Assembly (NCBI GenBank): GCA_043820875.1
Contig: JBDRDI010000039.1
Coordinates: 1 to 58,043, forward strand
Reading direction: 5' to 3'
DNA: 58,043 nucleotides
Origin: JBDRDI01 sp043820875
GTDB lineage: Bacteria; Patescibacteriota; Patescibacteriia; Patescibacteriales; UBA12075
A model generated the notes under the pieces. That model ran no database searches. It was given only the letters and a program-made list of their open reading frames with translations, and was not told the DNA's origin. This document shows, in pieces, positions 52,901 to 58,043 of the stretch. The position numbers and the translations under genes were made by a program. How positions within the stretch are numbered: position 1 is the first letter of the stretch; the number at the start of each line of letters is the position of its first letter.

Positions 52901-53509
52901 AGTCGTGAGTTTTCTGGGTTGCATCAATTCGCCATTGAATGTTATTTCCAAATACATTGAGTCGCTGAAATCGGTGGTTGAAATATCCTCCACCGAGCCC
53001 AAATTCACATCCACAATTCCGCCTTCAATGCGCGGGCGGTTGTTAATGCTGTCTCCAACTGTCCAGGTCTCTGAGGTGCTGGCTACAATGATTGTATTAT
53101 TATCGTTGCCATATCCAACAATCAAAGCGTAATCCGACGCAGTGGAATCGGTAAGATATTGTCCGACCCTGAGTGTTGTTGTCGCAAGTCCGGCGGAATA
53201 AGTATATTGAATACCGTCAGAAACACTATCCACGGCACTGATTGTTCCGGAGAACATATTAGCCGCATTCAAAGTTTCCGTCCAAATGGCAGTACCGCTG
53301 GTTGATGAAGCATATAAGCTGAAAACAAAGTCATAATTTCCATCCGCGATTTCCCCGCCGGCCGTAGTAGTCACTTTGCCGGAAAAATTAAGCATGAACG
53401 GAACGGTCTGCGCGCGAGCCGGAAGAGGACAAATTTGCACAGCAAAAATCGCCGTCAACACGATTGGCGCCAGTACAAATTTTGCAATTGTCCTAATTAA
53501 CTTTTCCAT
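46961..53509 (-). CDS. Giant fibre-like protein with beta-roll repeats and C-terminal FGE/C-lectin-like domain
   Basis: 2182 residues with a signal peptide (about 1-33). The main part repeats VGIGTTTP-x-Y-x-L-D-V segments as in tail-fibre-like and trimeric proteins. There are two blocks of 17-residue repeats of the form G-S-N-N-S-A-x-G-x-x-S-L-x-x-N-T-T: about nine units around residues 620-775, and three to four around 1345-1410. The blocks share flanking segments (YSGYKQAGNTILYASSTNKG), showing internal duplication. Next is a conserved region (NAGADYAEYFRAREADL, GDSLTSASSTPGYVMKAG), then a coiled coil (about 1660-1770). The last 230 residues look like an FGE-sulfatase/C-lectin fold: GYVWVPGS, YHLLSENEWLTIAENI, GGVGEWTDQ and the ending TSTVGFRCAK. 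It is likely a surface fibre with a variable binding tip. Confidence 0.82.
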   Translation of the reverse strand: MEKLIRTIAKFVLAPIVLTAIFAVQICPLPARAQTVPFMLNFSGKVTTTAGGEIADGNYDFVFSLYASSTSGTAIWTETLNAANMFSGTISAVDSVSDGIQYTYSAGLATTTLRVGQYLTDSTASDYALIVGYGNDNNTIIVASTSETWTVGDSINNRPRIEGGIVDVNLGSVEDISTTDFSDSMYLEITFNGELMQPRKLTTSFPYAFYAMEVGGKREGEFATLSEDETVTGAWSFNNIVDIATSSSDTALTVTQNGSGNIAEFLSGATSSMIILNSGYVGVGTSTPLTNFVVYGDALLEGADRYLNFGYDTGTSGYGFRDSAGAMQYKDLSGSWINIDSLASSSGLVELGDAGQIAYYAADGTALSGTSTIFMMPNGNVGIGTTTPAYTLDVYGNTRIDGALTVNYASTTDLTVASDLWTGTLTAATQASTTNLIVSGSSTFNTGNFNGYLGVGSSTPFTNFTVAGNMMATGMLYDNAYSAGTNGMILQTTGTGYNWVATSTLGLYDSLSDMTLATGNIYIGDASNNPIATSSIYMDTNGNVGIGNISPSYKLDVGGFINTNQYSGYKQAGNTILYASSTNKGTFVGEDAGKDVLADGLYNTFIGYQAGYNNTTGSNNSAIGYNSLHTNTTGSFNLAMGSYSLSSNTTGSNNSAMGVSSLLANTIGKGNSAMGRDSLVANTEGDYNTAMGYNSLYTNTTGSSNSAIGNDSLRFNTTGSNNSAVGRSSLYSNTTGSSNLAVGYASLPFNTTGSDNSAMGYYSLYYNISATSSVAIGAYAAQGSANYSNQNGVYIGYRSGYAVQTGSDNNTFLGYQSGLANTTGANNLLLGYQAGDNITTGSNNIIIGYDVDASSTASYKFLNIGDTIYGDMNAGYVGIGTTSPQYKLDVAGVIASNYGPYGSVNGTIRLGGISGPTEYADIVYDDSGYTTLTFSTYYNSLVNAIVFKPANTERFRINGEGPQSVGVPFYANNNSGPGFVMNSAGSYYGLIQNDAADKWSLGYGASQTALGTPVLTWAGTGNIGIGTTTPFTTFTVAGNMMATGMLYDNTYSAGTNGMVLQTTGTGYNWVATSTLGLFDSLSDMTLATGNIYIGDASNNPTATSSLYMATNGYVGIGTESPDVMLHISKSTNSSSYGGYPAIVIDNANTDGYAAILFSRGAGSGNIKGIVGLEGTTNNFYFRSYGNLIEFQNNLTAKLMVVDTSNGNVGIGSDTTPDYKLDVQGTFHADGVASFDSNVGIGTTSPLSKLSVQASAGVSPLNIASSTGASMLYVNEVGNVGIGTTTPQYALDVDGFVNVNQYSGYKQAGNTILYASSTNKGIFVGEGAGKDVLADGLYNTFIGYQAGYVATSSDWNTGIGYQALYSNTTGSNNTALGYHSLYSNTTGTNNTALGPWSLRYNTTGSQNSAVGRQSLYFNTSATSTIAIGTLSAQGSATYSNQNGVYVGYKSGYAVETGSDNNTFVGYQSGLANTTGANNLLLGYQAGDNITTGSNNIIIGYGVDATSSASYKFLNIGDTIYGDMNAGYVGIGTTTPIAKLNIYQSDGDNTDTLFAVSTSTGIGFKVMGNGEAISDVAFNNAGADYAEYFRAREADLKSGEVVCVDITENNMVKRCDRGADSNVMGIVSTKPAIIGNRKEEYVDNDKYVIVGMLGQVPAKVSSENGEIRPGDSLTSASSTPGYVMKAGVGDPTVGVALESFSGGIGEIKVLISRRNKSLTVEAVEAQITERIASMEIEDEVQILISNAVNNLNLDQDIKDIAEEQIALFDQDLSVRFDAVNGQLVQISASADDLISRVGVLENSTNNLNARMGILEAWQAGFIPSIDLASSSLPEVIKETAEGNIKITNIEDTASSSVEIEEDVAIVEIITATSTNKTALVVNQGGDASVADFQAGGISIVNIAQTGQVTVVGEMLVDGRIMVCSGGVCGSELDNAVDETMGDMGVEGTIVAGAFESVCDDGYVWVPGSAKYGTMPGFCAQSDEARAGDGATTSISWVNVSQGEAALACLGVGEGYHLLSENEWLTIAENIIRTAENDADVAKDGLQLWQAAAVYDATDVNIYSYITANIYSTLSNGNMIYNIIGGVGEWTDQTITKSGIVAPMDNDWQEYSNITDYKGLNIAPPYYYNSANGIGKIKSPALSLSNGDNSNNLRGFVRGEIGLYDLNLSYSPTEATSTVGFRCAK

Positions 53510-53528
53510 TTTATATTTAATTTATATT

Positions 53529-53758
53529 TTGTCATTCCGAATCCCCGCGCTTTTTTATTTTTGTCATTCCGAATCCCCGCGCCGCAGCGGGGTGAGGAAT
53601 CGCTTCGACTTTTTAATCGCGCGAATTTTGGCATAAACCATTTCAACGAGGATTAACTGAGCAACGGATGGCAATTAACATATTCTTACGGCATTCGCGT
53701 TTTTATCTCTTGCCTTGTCGAAGGGATTCCTCGCCCTGCGGCGGGTTCGGAATGACAA
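53529..53758. mobile_element. MITE-like element, family D, with an extra half-end
   Basis: A complete copy spans 53561-53758 with ends TTGTCATTCCGAATCCCC and GGGTTCGGAATGACAA. Internal GCGGGGTGAGGAATC/GGATTCCTCGCCCTGC arms match the element at 24141-24394, while the middle is different and about 55 bp shorter. A solo left end lies at 53529-53550. Confidence 0.78.
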
Positions 53759-53798
53759 ATGAAACGGTTTTTTCTTTCCCCTCTCAAACCTCTTCCTC

Positions 53799-53909
53799 CC
53801 CTCCTCTTCGTAATTAAAGAGGAGGGAAAAGACATGAGGTTTTTGACAAGCTACGACTTTGCATGGGGACTTGCTTGTAAGCAAGTACTTTATTGGGATT
53901 CTTCCCAAT
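53799..53909. repeat. Three small inverted repeats in a gene-free gap
   Basis: CCCTCCTCTT/AAGAGGAGGG (53799-53826), ACTTGCTT/AAGCAAGT (near 53870-53888) and ATTGGGA/TTCCCAAT (near 53892-53909). No gene is seen between 53760 and 53966. One of these may end the fibronectin-gene transcript, but none has a T-run. Confidence 0.55.
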
Positions 53910-53966
53910 CGTTGATATCCTATCGTCCTAAGACACCAACGACTGTGAAGAAAAAATTGTCAATTG

Positions 53967-55856
53967 TTAACGATTAATCAAGTCTTTCAACCACCCAAAA
54001 GTTTCTTCCAATATTCTTAATATCATTTGGACTATTGATTCTTGCTGTTTGGCAGTCATTAAAGTGTGAGCCGATGATATTGTCGTGTTGCCTCCGGAAT
54101 CAATACTCTCCACTCTGAAACTATAAACTTTCCCAGGCTTGAATTTTGACACCACCATTACGTGCTCTTTCGCGTAATCAGTATTTAATTCCGTGGAATT
54201 TCTAAATTGCTCAATACCGGAACGAACGCCTTCTTGATAATAAACTTTTGATGTGGACGGCTCATTGGTCATCCAAGAAATAACTGTTTGAATTTTATTG
54301 CTCTTGTCCACAAAAACGGTTGAATCGGCTCTGATATAAGAAATCACCGGAGGTAAATCATCAGCGCTCGTAGAAAACATGGAAATTGTTTCGCTGGCCA
54401 AGCTGCCGATTGCATCCACGCTGGATAATTCAACTTCATAAATCGTTCCGCCCTCAAAATTCGCCACGATTATTTCATGGATGGCAGTCATGGCATTGTC
54501 CCGAAACACTCTGGATTCATCCACGGCCAAAACATTGTTGCGGTATGGGGTTATTTTTACTGCCGAATCAGCTTCTTTGTTGGTCACCCATTTGAACGTG
54601 GCTGTTTCCGCGTCTTGCACTTGACTGAAAAAATTTGATATTCGGAGTCCTTCCGAACCGGTTGTAAAAATGGCATCAATGGATCTCGCTGTCTGCCCAA
54701 GTCTGGTTTTACTTCTCACTTGAAAATGATATGCGGTATTGGGCAGTAAATTATATAAACGCACTTCATGATTTTGTACAAACTCTTCCGAATTCCCGGT
54801 AATTTCAATATATGGTTCCGCGGCGCCGGGCGAATAATCGTCTTCCGGCGCAATGGCCACAAGCGAATTTGAATTCACATCCGTTGTCCAAACGATACGC
54901 GCGTTATTGCCATCAATTTCCGCTGTCGGCGAAGTGGAAAAAGCGGGCGCGGGAAGAAGATTCTCCAAGTCCGCGAGTGTACCTATTTGAGAAAGATTGA
55001 TTTCGGTAAAATTTATTTCAGGGAAGAAACGAGTGAAAAAATTTTCAGATTCCGCTTCAATCGCTTGAGCTTCTTCAATCGGCAAAGGCTCTTCCACCAC
55101 CTCCCCATCCGCTGTCAAAGTAATGAGCGTCATTTGATTTGAATATCCAACGTTGCCCCATTTGTCACTGGAAAGCGCGCGGAAATAATATCTTGAAGCC
55201 GGCAGAAGATTATTAACCGTAACTGTATGGTCAGTGGAAGTTGCCCAGTTGCCATATGTCTCTCCATAACTTGGCGTCAAACCGTATTCAATAAAATTTG
55301 TAGACGGCTCATCCGTCTCCCATGAAATTGTCATGGCATCATTACCAACTCCGGCTATTCGCACATCCGTGACCAGTGGCGGAATTTCTTCGCCTCTGGT
55401 AATGACCAATACTCCTCCGCCAACAGAAGCCAGAGTTCCTGAAGACTGCGCGGTGGTAAAACTATTGATTGTTGAATCAGTGGTAATTCCGCCGTTGACT
55501 CTTTCTGATCTTACTTGATAATAGTATTGTTCCACCGCCGACAAGCCGACAAGGGCCACTGAATGACTGGTATAAGTTTTGGAATCCGTACCTTGTTCAA
55601 AACTATCGGACATGTCGCTATTTATACTATAAACAACAAAACTGTTTGCCAAAACATCCGTGCTCCACGTGATTGTTACCGTGTCTGAATCAATTGACGA
55701 CGTTGTCACTCCGGTAATAACCGGCCCGTCAAAATAATGATTAATATTTTCAAAAATAACATAACTATCACTTCTGAATTCCGCCCGTACTGAAACGCCC
55801 GCTATTAACATGGAGGCTATAACTGCCGAGCAAATTGTTTTCTTAAAATATTTCAT
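53967..55856 (-). CDS. Secreted fibronectin-type-III repeat protein
   Basis: 629 residues. A signal peptide (MKYFKKTICSAVIASMLIAG, cleavage near RAEF) is followed by about five fibronectin-III-like domains, recognisable by ITWSTDVLANSFVVYS, ISWETDEPSTNFIEYG, IVWTTDVNSNSLVAI, FKWVTNKEADSAVKI and ISWMTNEPSTSKVYY, each with a closing YYFRALSSDKWGN-type strand. The C-terminus (QESIVQMILRILEETFGWL) is an amphipathic helix and could contact membrane or a partner. The repeated W-x-T-[ND]-x-[PE]-[ST] pattern is the purple-acid-phosphatase-like variant of Fn3. It starts 12 bp downstream of the small HTH gene, so the two are likely cotranscribed, and precedes the giant fibre gene. Confidence 0.85.
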   Translation of the reverse strand: MKYFKKTICSAVIASMLIAGVSVRAEFRSDSYVIFENINHYFDGPVITGVTTSSIDSDTVTITWSTDVLANSFVVYSINSDMSDSFEQGTDSKTYTSHSVALVGLSAVEQYYYQVRSERVNGGITTDSTINSFTTAQSSGTLASVGGGVLVITRGEEIPPLVTDVRIAGVGNDAMTISWETDEPSTNFIEYGLTPSYGETYGNWATSTDHTVTVNNLLPASRYYFRALSSDKWGNVGYSNQMTLITLTADGEVVEEPLPIEEAQAIEAESENFFTRFFPEINFTEINLSQIGTLADLENLLPAPAFSTSPTAEIDGNNARIVWTTDVNSNSLVAIAPEDDYSPGAAEPYIEITGNSEEFVQNHEVRLYNLLPNTAYHFQVRSKTRLGQTARSIDAIFTTGSEGLRISNFFSQVQDAETATFKWVTNKEADSAVKITPYRNNVLAVDESRVFRDNAMTAIHEIIVANFEGGTIYEVELSSVDAIGSLASETISMFSTSADDLPPVISYIRADSTVFVDKSNKIQTVISWMTNEPSTSKVYYQEGVRSGIEQFRNSTELNTDYAKEHVMVVSKFKPGKVYSFRVESIDSGGNTTISSAHTLMTAKQQESIVQMILRILEETFGWLKDLINR

Positions 55857-55868
55857 ATTTAATTATTT

Positions 55869-56048
55869 TTACTTCATATACTTTCGGACAAATTTATCCA
55901 ATTCGGACTCAAAAACACGGTAGGTTTTCCTGCCGATGCGTGCCGCCTTTAAATCACCGGAATCAATCCAACGATAAACAGTTCTTTTGCTTACGCTAAG
56001 AACTTTGGCGGCTTCTTGAATTGTGAGAATGTCGTCTCTTTTAAACAC
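55869..56048 (-). CDS. Small excisionase-type helix-turn-helix DNA-binding protein
   Basis: A 59-residue protein below the usual length cut-off. It reads VFKRDDILTIQEAAKVLSVS, then KRTVYRWIDSGDLKAARIGR and a C-terminal KTYRVFESELDKFVRKYMK. This is the HTH_17/excisionase (MerR-like winged helix) pattern: [IL]-T-[IV]-x-E-A-A-x-x-L-x-V-S-x-x-T-V-Y-R-W-I-x-x-G, then a wing with R-I-G-R-x-x-[YR]. The start codon is GTG at 56048. It is followed 12 bp later by the Fn3 gene. The upstream gap holds the 30-bp repeat array, whose units could be its binding sites. It may regulate its own operon, or be a relic of an integrated element; no integrase is seen. Confidence 0.9.
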   Translation of the reverse strand: MFKRDDILTIQEAAKVLSVSKRTVYRWIDSGDLKAARIGRKTYRVFESELDKFVRKYMK

Positions 56049-56102
56049 CTGTCTTTACTTTAAATTTTTTGTCTAAAAATTATTTTAAATAATTAGTATT
56101 GT

Positions 56103-56131
56103 TTAAAACTTTTTTCATATTATTTTGTCAA
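56103..56131 (-). promoter_or_regulatory. Putative promoter for the HTH-Fn3 operon
   Basis: On the minus strand a perfect TTGACA (56131-56126) is followed 17 bases later by TTTTAA (56108-56103). The -10 is weak. The distance to the GTG at 56048 is about 50 bases. Confidence 0.35.
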
Positions 56132-56139
56132 GAAAAAAG

Positions 56140-56370
56140 TTATCAACAATCTACCTCTATTATACAAAAATATGTCGTCCATTGTCAACAAAAAGTTATG
56201 CACATTCTATAATCATACTCTATTATAACTTATAATTTATAATATTACTCCAATATAGACTATTATTTATTATATTACTCTAATATATACTATTATTTAC
56301 TATATTACTCTAATATATATTATTATTTACTATATTACTCTATTATCTTATTATTGTCATCTATTGTCAC
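56140..56370. repeat. AT-rich array of 30-bp repeats next to DnaA-box-like sites
   Basis: Four clear 30-bp units (56221, 56251, 56281, 56311) end in TATTACTC; degenerate units flank them (56191, 56341). Two DnaA-box-like 9-mers, TTATCAACA (56140-56148) and TTATGCACA (56196-56204), lie on the left. ATTGTCA(A)CAAAAAGT appears on both sides of the array (56181 and 56364). It may be an origin-like region or an operator array. No gene lies between 56049 and 56472. Confidence 0.7.
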
Positions 56371-56472
56371 AAAAAGTGCTATTTAATGGCTAATAATAAA
56401 ATACTGGATTTAAACAAAAAAAAATAAAGGCGCAATATTTTACGCCTATACAATTATAAATCTTTATTCTAT

Positions 56473-57789
56473 TTATTTTTCCGTTCTATTATAGTCCTCC
56501 TCTCCTCTATATATTACCCCCAAAACAAACCAAAAAAGAAATATGCCAAAATGCAAACTCCACCACCAGTGGTCAAACATAAACATAATTAAAATTAAAA
56601 CCAACAACGATATCTGCAAATATCCGCGCCGACATTGCTTGATAAAGATATAAGATAAAATCCAGATAAAAAACATAAATCCAATCAAGCCGGTTTCTGC
56701 CAAGACAAGCAAATAAACATTATGAACCGGTTGATAATCGGCATAACTCCTCTCATCCCCCAATTTTTCTTTCACCGCAAAACCATAATTTGCCAAACCA
56801 ACTCCAAAAAATTTATTATCGCGAAAAATGTTCCAAGCAATCTTTGTTTCTTCTTTTCTATCGCTGACGGATTTTAATTCCAATCGCGTTTCAACTTCTA
56901 CGCGGGCGGAAAAAATATCTTGATAAATATTTCCAAAAATAAAAAACACGGTGACAGACAATAAAAGAATTCTCAGCGCGATTTTTTGTCCAAGTAAATC
57001 ATGTTTTATAATCATTAAAAAAATAATTATCGCGAGACACGTGAAAAATCCCAAGAAAGTGGCGCGGGAAAATGTAAAGAACAACGCAACCAAAAAAACG
57101 GAAATTATCGCTAATAAAAATAAGTCATTCTTATTATTTTTATTATTTTTATTTTTAAAAAGTTCGGCGATGGCAAATAAAAGTCCGACAGCGATAAGAC
57201 CACCGAGCATATTGGGGTGATCCAAAAAGCCGTAAGCGCGAAGCCACCTGCCACCTGCCGCCACCTCAATGACTGACGCTCCCATGTCAGATGCCGAATG
57301 CGCCGCAAGTCCGAACCACTTACTCGCGAGAGTTTCCTGCGACAAAAATTGCCAAATGCCGAAAACAGCTGAAACAAAAATTCCGGAAAGAAAACTGAAT
57401 GTCATTTTAAAATTATCAAATTTGGCTTTAGAAATCAGCCAAAATACTCCCACGCCCAAAAGAAAACGCGCGTAGGCGTAAAGAGCCGTGAATTTTTCCG
57501 GCGCAAAAAACAGCCCGACAATAATAACAAATTCAAATCCGGCAATTATTATCCAAATAAAATCAATCTCTTCATTTTTTTTGGCTGAAGAACGGATAAA
57601 AAAATAAAATATTAGCAAAATAACCAAAACAATATCAGTCAAATATAGACTTACCGTGCCGGGTTCAAAATCAAACCCTCCCAAGCTGGCTTGCTTGATA
57701 ATCAACCTGGTTTGCAAAGGCAAAAGAAAAATAAAGAGATACAGGCCAAATTCAAATAATTTATTTAGTTGTAATAATATTTTGCGCAT
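56473..57789 (-). CDS. O-antigen ligase/polymerase-like membrane protein (Wzy/WaaL superfamily)
   Basis: A polytopic membrane protein of 438 residues with about 10-12 hydrophobic segments. It would join or polymerise lipid-linked polysaccharide outside the membrane. The signature is a large external loop before PVHNVYLLVLAETGLIGFMFF, matching the H-N-x-[YF]-L-x-x-x-x-E-x-G-x-x-G motif of the Wzy_C (O-antigen ligase) family, preceded by the ETRLELKSVSDRKEETKIAWNIFRDNKFFGVGLANYGF segment typical of the catalytic loop. I start at the ATG at 57789 (MRKILLQLNKLFEFG); the upstream in-frame extension is REP-C sequence. The gene is bracketed by REP-C elements on its 5' side. With the LCP protein at 20609 it suggests a surface glycopolymer. 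Confidence 0.85.
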   Translation of the reverse strand: MRKILLQLNKLFEFGLYLFIFLLPLQTRLIIKQASLGGFDFEPGTVSLYLTDIVLVILLIFYFFIRSSAKKNEEIDFIWIIIAGFEFVIIVGLFFAPEKFTALYAYARFLLGVGVFWLISKAKFDNFKMTFSFLSGIFVSAVFGIWQFLSQETLASKWFGLAAHSASDMGASVIEVAAGGRWLRAYGFLDHPNMLGGLIAVGLLFAIAELFKNKNNKNNKNDLFLLAIISVFLVALFFTFSRATFLGFFTCLAIIIFLMIIKHDLLGQKIALRILLLSVTVFFIFGNIYQDIFSARVEVETRLELKSVSDRKEETKIAWNIFRDNKFFGVGLANYGFAVKEKLGDERSYADYQPVHNVYLLVLAETGLIGFMFFIWILSYIFIKQCRRGYLQISLLVLILIMFMFDHWWWSLHFGIFLFWFVLGVIYRGEEDYNRTEK

Positions 57790-57828
57790 ATAATATAAAA
57801 CATAAAACTTTAAACGCGTTTCACGTTT

Positions 57829-57951
57829 TGTCCCGGCAGAGTCTCCTCGCTCTCCTCCGCGTAGCTTCAGAGAAGCGAGGCAGGGGACTCTGCCGAGGTT
57901 TTCTATCCGACACGGCGTCGTAGTCCTCTGCGGAGAGACTACGACGGGACA
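57829..57951. repeat. Family-C two-hairpin REP element, enlarged hairpin 1
   Basis: Same two hairpins as at 43030 (GGCAGAGTC/GACTCTGCC and CGTCGTAGTC/GACTACGACG), but the loop of hairpin 1 has grown to about 48 bases with an inner palindromic part (CTCGCTCTCCT... and AGAAGCGAGG). It lies 40 bp upstream of the O-antigen-ligase start codon. Confidence 0.92.
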
Positions 57952-57988
57952 GAAAGATAAAAAATTAAACTTAGATATTCCCATTCCT

Positions 57989-58043
57989 GTTCCGGCAGAG
58001 TCTCTCCGCAGAGGACTCTGCCGAGGTTGCGCGTCGTAGTCCG
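57989..58043. repeat. Family-C REP element cut by the window edge
   Basis: Hairpin 1 (GGCAGAGTC/GACTCTGCC, with loop TCTCCGCAGAG) is complete, and hairpin 2 begins as GCGTCGTAGTCC at the window end. The start resembles the copy at 46853, which precedes the RAYT2 relic. Confidence 0.88.

Noticed and set aside
56221..56340. CRISPR-like array of 30-bp repeats
   Set aside because: The units are contiguous and degenerate, AT-only, with no spacers.
57790..57984. N-terminal extension of the O-antigen-ligase-like protein
   Set aside because: It translates REP-C sequence and precedes a normal start with a membrane segment.

Overview
The window reads as a chromosomal segment of a Patescibacteria/CPR bacterium, most likely Parcubacteria-like. 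This is inferred from gene content and style, not from a marker-gene comparison: AT-rich DNA, few clear Shine-Dalgarno sites, very large secreted proteins with a T4SS-pilin-like N-terminus, thrombospondin-3 and FGE/C-lectin modules, and a short RelA/SpoT. The standard code fits, since at least the M16 peptidase gene ends in TGA. I saw no rRNA, tRNA or CRISPR array.

Layout. 1-15.8 kb (minus strand): dgkA (cut by the window edge), ybeY, two membrane-anchored TSP3-repeat proteins, a methyltransferase, a small membrane protein, a secreted lipase-like protein, then two giant proteins (2192 and 900 aa) that start with nearly the same pilin-like double-TM module. 15.9-25.5 kb: a housekeeping block with rel, yqeY, rpsU, hisS, lepB, then divergently an LCP-family protein, der and pth, followed by a TIR-bounded MITE-like element and an unrecognised helical-repeat protein with a hairpin-rich leader. 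25.7-30.1 kb (plus strand): dprA, a REP-associated tyrosine transposase (RAYT1) and topA. 30.1-42.2 kb (minus strand): a small membrane protein, pheT, pheS, a membrane protein, a Cys-pair repeat protein, a 1297-aa VWA/DUF4215 surface protein, and a UvrD-like helicase fused to an AddB-type Fe-S nuclease. 42.2-46.9 kb: a second RAYT (RAYT2) with two-hairpin REP elements, an M16 peptidase, two envelope proteins and a truncated RAYT relic. 47-58 kb (minus strand): a 2182-aa fibre-like protein with tandem beta-roll repeats and a C-terminal FGE/C-lectin-like domain, a fibronectin-III protein, a small excisionase-type HTH gene, an array of 30-bp repeats next to DnaA-box-like sites, and an O-antigen-ligase-like membrane protein.

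Two themes stand out. First, a large part of the coding capacity is exported: adhesin or fibre-like proteins, a lipase-like enzyme, an LCP enzyme, signal peptidase and a polysaccharide ligase, as expected for an organism living in contact with other cells. DprA, the pilin-like modules and the helicase-nuclease could serve DNA uptake, but that is inference.

Second, the intergenic space is full of palindromes. There are at least three REP-like families plus one TIR element: A (core arms GTAGAGACGGGTTT), B (GTTAGGCTGGGTTTT), C (a doublet of a GGCAGAGTC hairpin and a CGTAGTC hairpin) and D (a MITE-like element with ends TTGTCATTCCGAATCCCC). Families A and C each lie beside their own RAYT gene. 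Cores of A and B sit at the exact centre of longer perfect inverted repeats whose outer arms differ at every locus, several resembling terminators. RAYT1 carries an A element translated in frame inside its own coding sequence. This RAYT/REP network is the best candidate for an undescribed system here.
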